From: an uncultured Caulobacter sp.
GTDB lineage: Bacteria > Pseudomonadota > Alphaproteobacteria > Caulobacterales > Caulobacteraceae
DNA: 13,158 bases
NCBI RefSeq assembly: GCF_937900395.1
Contig: NZ_CALCDX010000239.1
Coordinates: forward strand, 1 to 13,158
Direction of reading: 5' to 3'
Shown: piece after piece, positions 8,071 to 13,158 of the stretch
How the letters are laid out: every line of letters starts with the position of its first letter
How positions within the stretch are numbered: the stretch's first letter is position 1
Made by a program: the position numbers and the translations under genes
The notes under the pieces: model-generated
Databases searched by the model: none
What the model was told of the DNA's origin: nothing
Seen by the model: the letters and a program-made list of their open reading frames with translations, nothing else

Positions 8071-8092
8071 TACAGTTGTAATTCTACGTCAA
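8071..8092 (-). promoter_or_regulatory. Candidate promoter -35 with a BlaI/MecI-type operator
   Basis: On the minus strand a TTGACG -35 element (8087-8092) is followed by ATTACAACTGTAGC. This contains the dyad TACA-N2-TGTA (8071-8080) and matches the BlaI/MecI/CopY operator ATTACA-N2-TGTAAT except for its last two bases. The dyad lies in the spacer downstream of the -35, where bound repressor would block RNA polymerase. No good -10 is visible; CCTAAA at 17 nt spacing is a poor match. It is about 40-50 nt upstream of the esterase start. No blaI/blaR-like gene is in the window. Confidence 0.45.
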
Positions 8093-8114
8093 CCGCCTTG
8101 AGGCAGCTCGGCCG

Positions 8115-9914
8115 TCAGGCCGCCCGCCGCGCCTCGCCAGCCACGCTCGCGCCCACCTTGAACCGCTGGACCAGCTCGGCCAGGCCGCGCACCTCGGCCA
8201 GCAGGGCCTGGCTCGACGCGGCCGAGCGGCTGGCCATGGCCGTGGTGGCTTGCGTGCCCTGGTCCATGCTGTTGACGGCGGTGTTGACCTGGGAGAGGCC
8301 GGCGGCCTGCTCCTGGGCGCTGGCGGCGATCTCGGTGATCACGCTGCTGATCGCGCCGACCTGGCCGGCGATGCGCTGCAGGGTCTCGCCCGCCGCGCCG
8401 ACCAGCGAGACGCCCGACTCCACCTGGCGCTCGGAGTCGCTGATGTGGGTCTTGATCTCCTTGGCGGCCTCGGCCGAGCGCTGGGCGAGAGCCCGGACTT
8501 CCTGGGCCACGACGGCGAAGCCGCGGCCCGCTTCGCCGGCGCGGGCGGCCTCGACCCCGGCGTTCAGGGCCAGGAGGTTGGTCTGGAAGGCGATCTCGTC
8601 GATGACGGTGATGATCTGGGCGACTTGGCGCGAGCTGGCCTCGATGCCGCCGATGGCCTCGACGGCCGAGGCGACGACCTCGCGCGAGCGGCCGGCTTCG
8701 TTCTGGGCCTGGCTGACGGCCTGGTAGGCCTCCTGGGCGCCGCTGGCGGTCTTGCGGACCGTGGCGGTGATCTCGTCGAGGGCGGCGGCGGTCTCTTCCA
8801 GGCTGGCGGCCTGGGCCTCGCTGCGGCGCGACAGGTCGTCGGCGGCGTCGGCGATGCCGCCGGCCCCGGCGTTCAGGCCCGACACGGCCGAGACCACGGC
8901 GGACATGGCGCTCTCCAGCCCCTCGACCGCACGGTTGAAGTCGGCGCGCAGGCCCTCATAGTCCTCGGCGAAGGGTTCGGTCAGGCGAACGGTCAGGTCG
9001 CCGTCCGACAGGCGGTGCAGGCTGTCGGCCAGGCGGCGGACGACCTGGGCCTGGTCGGCGGCGCGGCGCGCGCCCTCGGCCCCGGCGGCCTCCCGCTCGG
9101 CCTCGGCCGAGGCGCGGGCCGAGGCGGCCTCGCTCGAGAGACGGTTCTTCTCCAGCGCCTCGTCACGGAAGCGGTGCACGGCGTCGGCCATCAGGCCGAT
9201 GTCGTCGGGTCGGCCGGCGAACGGCAGGGCCACGGTCAGGTCGCCGCCCATCAGCTTGCCCATGGCGTCGCGCAGGGCCGACAGGGGGGAGAGCTGGCGA
9301 CGGGCCATGACGACCGAGGCGGCGGCGCCGGCCGCGCCCAGCAGCACGCAGGCTGCGGCCAGCAGCCCCAGCTGGCGATAGACCGGCTGGAAATAGTCGG
9401 CCTGGGGCACGCCTACATACAGCACGCCGATCACCTGGCCCGAGGCGTCCTTGATCGGGTCGTAGGCCACGAAGAACGGCCGGCCAAGGATCTTGGCCTC
9501 ACCGCGATAGGGCTCGCCCTTGCCCAGCACCGCGTCATAGACTGGGCCCTTGGCCAGGGCGGTGCCGACGGCGCGCGAGCCGTCCGGCTTGGTGACATTG
9601 GTGGTGATCCGCTTGTCGCCCATGAAGACGGTGGCGGTGCCGCCGACCAGGCCCTTCACGCGGTCGACGCCGTCGAAGTCGCCGTTCAGGATGTGATCGC
9701 CGACCAGCAGGGTGTCGCCCTCGCGCCGGAACGCCTTGCCGCGCTCGCCGATCACGTCCCAGGCCACCCGCATGCTGGCCTCCTGGTTCTGCGTCGCCTG
9801 GCGGCGGGCGAAGTCGAGCGAGCTCTTGGCCACGATGCCCAGGACCGCGAGGGTCAGGACGAGGAAGGCCGAGGCGATGGTCAGACTGACTTTCGTGGAG
9901 ATGCTGGCGCGCAT
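8115..9914 (-). CDS. Methyl-accepting chemotaxis protein with periplasmic single-Cache-like sensor
   Basis: A 599-residue chemoreceptor. TM1 is at about residues 9-29. A periplasmic domain (about 32-180) has a Cache-like segment (V-F-M-G-D-K-R-I-T-T-N-V, then F-V-A-Y-D-P-I-K-D-A-S-G-Q-V-I-G-V-L-Y-V-G), most like sCache_3 sensors of small ligands. TM2 is at about 182-204. Two HAMP-like segments follow (about 204-257 and 285-340, the second with S-D-G-D-L-T-V-R-L). The cytoplasmic methylation helices carry the conserved hairpin tip around 438-470 (D-E-I-A-F-Q-T-N-L-L-A-L-N-A...A-G-R-G-F-A-V-V-A), which binds CheA/CheW. The C-terminus (G-E-A-R-R-A-A) lacks a CheR-tethering pentapeptide. The ligand is unknown. 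It lies 80 nt upstream of the esterase gene and 58 nt downstream of the glycosyltransferase. Confidence 0.95.
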   Translation of the reverse strand: MRASISTKVSLTIASAFLVLTLAVLGIVAKSSLDFARRQATQNQEASMRVAWDVIGERGKAFRREGDTLLVGDHILNGDFDGVDRVKGLVGGTATVFMGDKRITTNVTKPDGSRAVGTALAKGPVYDAVLGKGEPYRGEAKILGRPFFVAYDPIKDASGQVIGVLYVGVPQADYFQPVYRQLGLLAAACVLLGAAGAAASVVMARRQLSPLSALRDAMGKLMGGDLTVALPFAGRPDDIGLMADAVHRFRDEALEKNRLSSEAASARASAEAEREAAGAEGARRAADQAQVVRRLADSLHRLSDGDLTVRLTEPFAEDYEGLRADFNRAVEGLESAMSAVVSAVSGLNAGAGGIADAADDLSRRSEAQAASLEETAAALDEITATVRKTASGAQEAYQAVSQAQNEAGRSREVVASAVEAIGGIEASSRQVAQIITVIDEIAFQTNLLALNAGVEAARAGEAGRGFAVVAQEVRALAQRSAEAAKEIKTHISDSERQVESGVSLVGAAGETLQRIAGQVGAISSVITEIAASAQEQAAGLSQVNTAVNSMDQGTQATTAMASRSAASSQALLAEVRGLAELVQRFKVGASVAGEARRAA

Positions 9915-9962
9915 GATACCGGTCCCAATTTCTCGACGAAAATGGGCCGGCCGTGCTGAAAA

Positions 9963-9976
9963 CTGATTAAGATCAA
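9963..9976 (-). promoter_or_regulatory. FNR/FixK-type box upstream of the chemoreceptor
   Basis: On the minus strand TTGAT-CTTA-ATCAG matches the FNR/FixK consensus TTGAT-N4-ATCAA at 9 of 10 positions. Its centre is about 55 nt before the chemoreceptor ATG, a plausible place for a class II site (start site near 9928), though no good -10 is seen there. It overlaps the stop codon of the glycosyltransferase gene (9973-9975). Oxygen-limitation control of this receptor is an inference. Confidence 0.45.
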
Positions 9977-11208
9977 TGCGAAACCGCTGTTATACGGGGG
10001 TCCCGCGTCAATCGGTCGCATAGCTGGCGCGCCTGGATGGCGGCGGCGGCGTTGATCACCGTGTCGACGCGGTTGTCGAAGCGGTGGCCGGCCGCGGCCT
10101 TGGCCTGGGCGTTGCGCCCCATCCGCCAGGCGGCCTCGGGATCCTCGACCAGGGCGGCGATGCGCGCCACGCCCGCGTCCAGGTCGCGCCAGCGATAGAG
10201 CAGCAGGTCCTCGTCCTCGACGAATTGCTCGGCCCACCAGGCGCTATGGTCCGAGGCCACGGCCGCGCCCGCCAGCATCGCCGTCAGCGGCCGCTCATGC
10301 GAGCCGAACCCGAAGTTGGCGTTGGCGTTGAGGACCACCCGAGACCGCCCCATGAACTCGGCCACGTCGGTCAGGCTCATGGCCGGCGCCAGGCGGAGGC
10401 TCGGATACTTCTCGATCCACGCGTCGTAGCCGAATCCCGCGCAGAACACCGGTAAGCCCGCCTTTCCGGCGGCCTCCAGCAGCTGCATGCGCCGGACCTT
10501 GCGGACGTGCTCATGCACCATGAATGAATAGCGCCGAAGCATTTCGTAGCGCGGGTCGGCGGGATCCTGGCCCATCCCGCGCAGGACTTGGTCGACGGCG
10601 TCCAAGGCGGGAATGAACTCGGCGCCGAGGGCGATTTCGAGCGCGCTGTCGAAGATGCGGGTGATGTCGGGACCTTCGGCCGCCCACATCGGGGTCCCCA
10701 GCTTGTAGAACGAAGCGGGAAACAGGATCGGTAGGGGCCGCCGCGCGGCGAAGGCGTCGGGATCGGCGTCCAGCTCTACGGGTTCGCCGACACCGGCGTG
10801 TGGACAGAAGGCGAGGTGGGCGACGTGCTCCTCCCCGAACGTCGACCGCACAGCGTCAATATGGGTCGGATCCACCGTCAGAAGCGCCGTCTCGGGCGCG
10901 ATGTCCGTCAACGTGTTCAGGTGGGCCAAAGGATAGTCGACGTGCTGCAGCACATGCGGCGCGTTGAAGATCTGGGCGACCGAACGCCCGCGGTCATCGC
11001 GGAAGTCGCCGAACAGGCTAATCGTATAGACGAGGTCGGCCTGCCCCTGAGCCGCCGCGGCGGCGAACACGTCTCTCAGGTCCGCATCGACCACGCCGTC
11101 GATGACCGTCGCTTCGTGTCCTCGCCGGCGGAACGCAGCGGCCATCTCGTCAATGAACAGACGGGTGGCGTCGTATTGAGACCCCCCCTTGATGAAGACT
11201 GCACGCAC
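9973..11208 (-). CDS. Glycosyltransferase, CgeB-like (Glyco_trans_1_2 type C-terminus)
   Basis: A 411-residue protein from the GTG at 11208, chosen because GGGAG lies 7 nt upstream and the protein then begins M-R-A-V-F-I-K-G-G, the first strand of a GT-B fold. The frame extends to a GTG at 11241 without a good RBS. The C-terminal half carries the signature of CgeB-like/Glyco_trans_1_2 enzymes: L-N-A-N-A-N-F-G-F-G-S-H-E-R-P-L-T-A-M-L (about 293-312, Glu305 likely contacting the nucleotide-sugar), then G-A-A-V-A-S-D and a sugar-nucleotide-type Rossmann end. No signal peptide or membrane helix is seen, so a cytosolic enzyme is expected. The acceptor (flagellin, surface polysaccharide or other) is unknown. 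It lies just upstream of a chemoreceptor gene and diverges from the stress-type block. Confidence 0.8.
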   Translation of the reverse strand: MRAVFIKGGSQYDATRLFIDEMAAAFRRRGHEATVIDGVVDADLRDVFAAAAAQGQADLVYTISLFGDFRDDRGRSVAQIFNAPHVLQHVDYPLAHLNTLTDIAPETALLTVDPTHIDAVRSTFGEEHVAHLAFCPHAGVGEPVELDADPDAFAARRPLPILFPASFYKLGTPMWAAEGPDITRIFDSALEIALGAEFIPALDAVDQVLRGMGQDPADPRYEMLRRYSFMVHEHVRKVRRMQLLEAAGKAGLPVFCAGFGYDAWIEKYPSLRLAPAMSLTDVAEFMGRSRVVLNANANFGFGSHERPLTAMLAGAAVASDHSAWWAEQFVEDEDLLLYRWRDLDAGVARIAALVEDPEAAWRMGRNAQAKAAAGHRFDNRVDTVINAAAAIQARQLCDRLTRDPRITAVSH

Positions 11209-11325
11209 AGGGGGACTCCCACGCAACTCAAATCGAGCCACTCAACTGAAGATAGACCTCGACATGCGTTGGTTAACAAAGGCTTTCCCCCGAACCGAGC
11301 GCGAGACCATCACGCGATAATTCGC

Positions 11326-11350
11326 AGAACGGACCTCGCGACGGCGCGTT
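11326..11350 (+). promoter_or_regulatory. EcfG/SigT-type promoter for the DUF3008 gene
   Basis: AGAAC (11326-11330), 16 nt, then CGTT (11347-11350), against the alphaproteobacterial general-stress (EcfG, SigT in Caulobacter) consensus GGAAC-N16/17-CGTT. Only the first -35 base differs. The start site would be near 11357, about 34 nt before the ATG at 11391, with AGGAGG in between. The match and its position fit well, but the sigma factor is inferred. Confidence 0.55.
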
Positions 11351-11390
11351 GGACAGGCGTGTGTGACCGCGCAAGACCCAGGAGGATCCC

Positions 11391-11579
11391 ATGCCCGCCA
11401 AGTCCGCCGCCCAGCAAAAGGCCGCCGGCGCGGCCCTCTCCGCCAAGCGTGGCGAGACGCCGAAAAGCCAGCTCAAGGGCGCGTCGAAGTCGATGATGTC
11501 GATGAGCGAGAAGGAGCTCGAAGAGTTCGCCCACACCAAGCGCAAGGGCAAGCCCGAGCACGTCGACGACAAGCGGTAG
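11391..11579 (+). CDS. Small basic DUF3008 family protein
   Basis: A 62-residue soluble, strongly charged protein. M-P-A-K-S-A-A-Q-Q-K-A-A-G-A-A-L-S-A-K-R, followed by L-K-G-A-S-K-S-M and ending with S-E-K-E-L-E-E-F-A-H-T-K-R-K-G-K-P, is the recognisable DUF3008 pattern. An AGGAGG Shine-Dalgarno precedes ATG 11391. Family members are short and of unknown function, widespread in Proteobacteria. The EcfG-like promoter suggests a stress-induced role. Its stop codon lies inside the Shine-Dalgarno of the next gene, so the two are likely translated together. Confidence 0.88.
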   Translation: MPAKSAAQQKAAGAALSAKRGETPKSQLKGASKSMMSMSEKELEEFAHTKRKGKPEHVDDKR

Positions 11580-11588
11580 GAGGCCGCG

Positions 11589-11786
11589 ATGTTCCAGCCC
11601 GAACTGCTCTGGGGCGTGGGGACCGTCCTGCTGTTTCTGGCCCTGATCTACGGCATGATCCAGTACAGGACCCGCAACCGGGCCAATGACCCCGTCTCCG
11701 AAGAGGCGGCCAAGACGCTCTACGACGATCCCGACGGCTATGACGCCAAGCGCGGCGCGTTGAAGGACAAGGTCGAGAAACCCTAA
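11589..11786 (+). CDS. Small single-pass membrane protein of unknown function
   Basis: A 65-residue protein with one N-terminal membrane helix (about residues 5-24: E-L-L-W-G-V-G-T-V-L-L-F-L-A-L-I-Y-G-M-I). A basic stretch Y-R-T-R-N-R and an acidic hydrophilic tail containing S-E-E-A-A-K-T-L-Y-D-D-P-D-G-Y follow. It starts 9 nt after the DUF3008 stop, and its AGGAGG Shine-Dalgarno (11578-11583) overlaps that TAG, indicating coupling. I do not recognise a named family. Confidence 0.8.
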   Translation: MFQPELLWGVGTVLLFLALIYGMIQYRTRNRANDPVSEEAAKTLYDDPDGYDAKRGALKDKVEKP

Positions 11787-11790
11787 CGTC

Positions 11791-11810
11791 TTGAGGCCAA
11801 CGCCTTAAGC
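11791..11810 (+). terminator. Possible weak terminator hairpin after the small membrane protein
   Basis: CTTGAGG (11791-11797) pairs with CCTTAAG (11804-11810) through one G-U wobble, starting 5 nt after the stop codon of the small membrane protein. The following sequence is CAAAAGG on this strand rather than a T-run, so termination here is uncertain. Confidence 0.25.
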
Positions 11811-11915
11811 AAAAGGCCCGCTTCACTCGCTTTTCGAAGCCAGCCGCGGGCGAGTCCACGCGAAAGTTGCACGCGAACGCCAACTCGACGACAGTAGCGC
11901 CGAGGAGCTTCGAAG

Positions 11916-12371
11916 ATGCTTGTGATCGCGCTCATCGCCGCTCTGTCGGGTCAAGCCGCGACAGAGGACCCGAACGCCGTGGCGCCGCTCACGATCCGGC
12001 CGGCCGTCAAGGAGCAGCCGTTCACGCTGCCGGACGGAGAGATCATCTCTCAGCTGAACGCGCTGCGCAAAGCCCAGCCTGACCTGGTCATCTGTCTTGA
12101 GAAACGAGATCTCGGCTCGCTTATTCCCCGGAATGTCTGCGCGTCTCTGAGCCAGTGGTACGAGATCGAGACGGCGCGCGACACGCAGTACGTGGTCGGT
12201 CTGATCAAGGGCGAGAAAGCCATCGACAGCTCCCCGCCGCATGGGCCGCCGCACGAATTGATCCAGTTCATCAAAAGCCGTCTCAAGGATCCCAAGGCCA
12301 GGGCTCTGGCCGCTCAGCGGGCCGCCCAGCGCGTGGCGCTCTCGCGGGAGACGCCTCCCCAGCCGAAATAG
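11916..12371 (+). CDS. Small periplasmic protein with two cysteines, unknown function
   Basis: A 151-residue protein with GAGGAG about 8 nt upstream of ATG 11916. A short signal peptide is likely (M-L-V-I-A-L-I-A-A-L-S-G-Q-A-A, cleavage near residue 15). Two cysteines stand 14 residues apart in V-I-C-L-E-K-R-D-L-G-S-L-I-P-R-N-V-C, followed by S-Q-W. This recalls small alphaproteobacterial exported proteins with a C-x(n)-R-x-V-C-x(3-5)-W pattern, though I cannot name a family. The C-terminal third is a basic, Ala-rich helix (K-D-P-K-A-R-A-L-A-A-Q-R-A-A-Q-R). It lies 129 nt after the preceding gene, and no clear promoter of its own was found. Confidence 0.7.
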   Translation: MLVIALIAALSGQAATEDPNAVAPLTIRPAVKEQPFTLPDGEIISQLNALRKAQPDLVICLEKRDLGSLIPRNVCASLSQWYEIETARDTQYVVGLIKGEKAIDSSPPHGPPHELIQFIKSRLKDPKARALAAQRAAQRVALSRETPPQPK

Positions 12372-12401
12372 CCGATCTACGGTCGCTTTGGGCCGTCGGG
12401 C

Positions 12402-12426
12402 GGAACGCTCTTCGACGCGCGGGGTT
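12402..12426 (+). promoter_or_regulatory. EcfG/SigT-type promoter for the DUF883 gene
   Basis: GGAAC (12402-12406), 16 nt, then GGTT (12423-12426), matching GGAAC-N16/17-CGTT with a single -10 difference. The start site would be near 12433, giving a leader of about 54 nt to ATG 12487. DUF883 proteins (ElaB, YqjD) are stationary-phase and stress genes in enterobacteria, which fits general-stress control. Confidence 0.5.
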
Positions 12427-12486
12427 GTGAGAACGTCTCACCGGCGCTCGCCGCGCCATGCTCCTCCCCCGCCCCGAGGTTTCATC

Positions 12487-12852
12487 ATGACCGACTATTC
12501 CGATAGCCTGACCGCGACCGACAACGGTTTCCGCCCGGACCTCTCGAACAAGGCCAGCCGCGCCCGCGCCAAGGTCGAGCCCAAGCTCAAGGCCGTCGGC
12601 GGCGCCGCGCACGAAGCCTATGACAGCCTCAAGGAAGTGGCCGCCGAGGCCGTGGGCGAGACCCGCACCCGGGTCAAGGACGTCGCCGCCCAGGCCAGCG
12701 ACCAGATCCAGCGCCGCTATGCCGAACTGGAGACGTGGGCCAGCGTGAAGCCCGTCCGCGCCCTCGGTGTCGCCGCCGGCGTCGGCCTGGTCCTGGGCCT
12801 GCTTCTGCGCGGCCGCTCGACCAAGACCATCTACGTGCGTCCGCGCGGCTAA
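12487..12852 (+). CDS. DUF883 (ElaB/YqjD-like) C-tail-anchored membrane protein
   Basis: A 121-residue protein starting at ATG 12487 (GAGG 7 nt upstream), not at the upstream in-frame start near 12388. The body is a long charged amphipathic helix rich in Ala/Lys/Glu (K-A-S-R-A-R-A-K-V-E-P-K-L-K...E-V-A-A-E-A-V-G-E-T-R-T-R-V). A conserved V-K-P-V-R-A-L-G-V-A-A-G-V-G-L-V-L-G-L-L-L membrane anchor and a short basic end close it, the usual DUF883 architecture. E. coli members associate with 100S/70S ribosomes at the inner membrane in stationary phase. The same role here is inferred from family only. An EcfG-like promoter precedes it and an intrinsic terminator follows 22 nt after the stop. Confidence 0.88.
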   Translation: MTDYSDSLTATDNGFRPDLSNKASRARAKVEPKLKAVGGAAHEAYDSLKEVAAEAVGETRTRVKDVAAQASDQIQRRYAELETWASVKPVRALGVAAGVGLVLGLLLRGRSTKTIYVRPRG

Positions 12853-12873
12853 GCCACGGCGAGCCAGAACGCG

Positions 12874-12901
12874 AAAGGCCCGGACGAAAGCCCGGGCCTT
12901 T
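12874..12901 (+). terminator. Intrinsic terminator after the DUF883 gene
   Basis: AAAGGCCCGG (12874-12883) and CCGGGCCTTT (12892-12901) form a perfect 10-bp stem with an 8-nt loop, 22 nt past the DUF883 stop. The A-tract before and T-tract after make it usable in both directions. Confidence 0.8.
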
Positions 12902-12935
12902 GTCGGCTCCATGCGCGCGTCGCGCAGGCGGTTAC

Positions 12936-12953
12936 GCCGGAGTGTTCTCCGGC
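12936..12953. repeat. Short perfect palindrome (GCCGGAG-TGTT-CTCCGGC)
   Basis: GCCGGAG (12936-12942) and CTCCGGC (12947-12953) pair perfectly around TGTT. There is no T-run, so it is not a terminator by itself. It sits beside the related repeats at 12964-13100 and looks like part of the same intergenic repeat cluster. Confidence 0.6.
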
Positions 12954-12963
12954 ATCCATCCAG

Positions 12964-13097
12964 AAATCCGACCGTCCCGGCGAACGCCGGGCCAGCCCAC
13001 GAGCGCTTATGCTGCTAACGCCGTGCGACTTCGCATCATCCCCAACCAATCCGGATGGCTCTGGGCCCCGGCATTCGCCGGGGAGGTCGGTGGATTC
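12964..13097. repeat. Inverted pair of REP-like palindromic intergenic repeats
   Basis: Copy A (about 12964-13000) carries CCCGGCG-AA-CGCCGGG (12976-12991), flanked by AATCCGACCG on the left and CCAGCCCA on the right. Copy B (about 13056-13097) carries CCCCGGC-ATTC-GCCGGGG (13066-13083). Its reverse complement reads AATCCACCGACC, the palindrome, then CCCAGAGCCA, clearly similar to copy A. The two copies thus lie in opposite orientation about 55 nt apart. Such inverted pairs are typical of REP/BIME-type elements. The CCCGGC-N-GCCGGG core is common between genes in GC-rich alphaproteobacteria. No coding sequence is present in 12853-13144. Confidence 0.6.
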
Positions 13098-13100
13098 AAA

Positions 13101-13134
13101 AAAGAAAAAGGCCCGGGATCGCTCCCGGGCCTTT
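13101..13134 (-). terminator. Intrinsic terminator with T-rich tail on the minus strand
   Basis: AAAGGCCCGGGA (13107-13118) and TCCCGGGCCTTT (13123-13134) form a perfect 12-bp stem with the loop TCGC. On the minus strand the stem runs into TTTTTCTTTTTT, the best T-tract in the window. It therefore terminates a minus-strand gene coming from the right edge. Confidence 0.85.
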
Positions 13135-13144
13135 CCGTAGTTGC

Positions 13145-13158
13145 TCAAGCCTGGCCGC
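13145..13158 (-). CDS. Possible 3' end of an unidentified minus-strand gene
   Basis: On the minus strand the last bases read ..G-Q-A followed by TGA (13145-13147), 10 nt before the strong minus-strand terminator. The stop-to-terminator spacing fits the end of a gene, but only four codons are visible, so neither frame nor identity can be confirmed. Confidence 0.25.

Noticed and set aside
7246..8727. A 493-codon plus-strand frame across the esterase and chemoreceptor genes.
   Set aside because: Antisense to two well-supported genes and their promoter gap, with no motif or RBS.
8250..9959. A 569-codon frame antisense to the chemoreceptor.
   Set aside because: Repetitive Gly/Ala/Asp/Leu composition from the chemoreceptor's codon bias, with no recognisable domain.
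11272..11290. GTTAAC followed by TTTC at CtrA-like spacing upstream of the glycosyltransferase.
   Set aside because: Only one half-site is intact, so the match is too weak to call.
11291..11322. GATAAT (-10-like) upstream of the DUF3008 gene.
   Set aside because: No -35 at a proper spacing, and the EcfG-like motif just downstream explains the promoter better.

Overview
The window reads as chromosomal DNA from a Caulobacter-like alphaproteobacterium (Caulobacterales). The sequence is very GC-rich, with G/C-biased third codon positions. It carries an alphaproteobacterial str operon (rpsL-rpsG-fusA-tuf), a perfect CtrA-type box (GTTAA-N7-TTAAC), a nearby GANTC (CcrM) site, and candidate EcfG/SigT-type promoters. 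Species cannot be fixed from this window alone.

Layout. (1) 1-3483, minus strand: the str operon. rpsL, rpsG, fusA and the first 18 codons of tuf run from a near-consensus sigma-70 promoter at 3455-3483, with a leader of about 220 nt. Stem-loops sit in the leader, in the rpsG-fusA gap (a perfect 14-bp stem) and in the fusA-tuf gap. (2) 3484-6879: accessory envelope genes of mostly unknown function. These are a TonB/TolA-like single-pass proline-rich protein (+), a secreted Sel1-like protein with paired cysteines and a TTG start (-), a divergent secreted protein of unknown family (+), and a tandem pair made of a 30-residue membrane microprotein and a DUF1648-like membrane protein (+). (3) 6901-11208, minus strand: a secreted esterase of the IroE/Fes type with a C-terminal DUF3471-like domain, a methyl-accepting chemotaxis protein with a periplasmic Cache-like sensor, and a CgeB-like glycosyltransferase. 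Candidate BlaI/MecI-type and FNR/FixK-type operators lie upstream of the esterase and the chemoreceptor. (4) 11326-12901, plus strand: small proteins of stress-associated type. These are a DUF3008 protein coupled to a small membrane protein, a small periplasmic two-cysteine protein, and a DUF883 (ElaB/YqjD-like) membrane protein. EcfG-like promoter motifs precede the DUF3008 and DUF883 genes, and a strong terminator closes the group. (5) 12902-13158: non-coding palindromic repeats and a second terminator whose T-rich tail lies on the minus strand, probably serving a gene mostly outside the window.

The str operon is housekeeping translation machinery. The plus-strand block at 11.3-12.9 kb looks like a general-stress module, and the rest is envelope, sensing and surface-modification functions. 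I see no transposase, integrase, CRISPR array, tRNA or rRNA. No clearly new multi-gene defence or biosynthetic system is evident. The most interesting points are regulatory sites and unannotated small membrane proteins.
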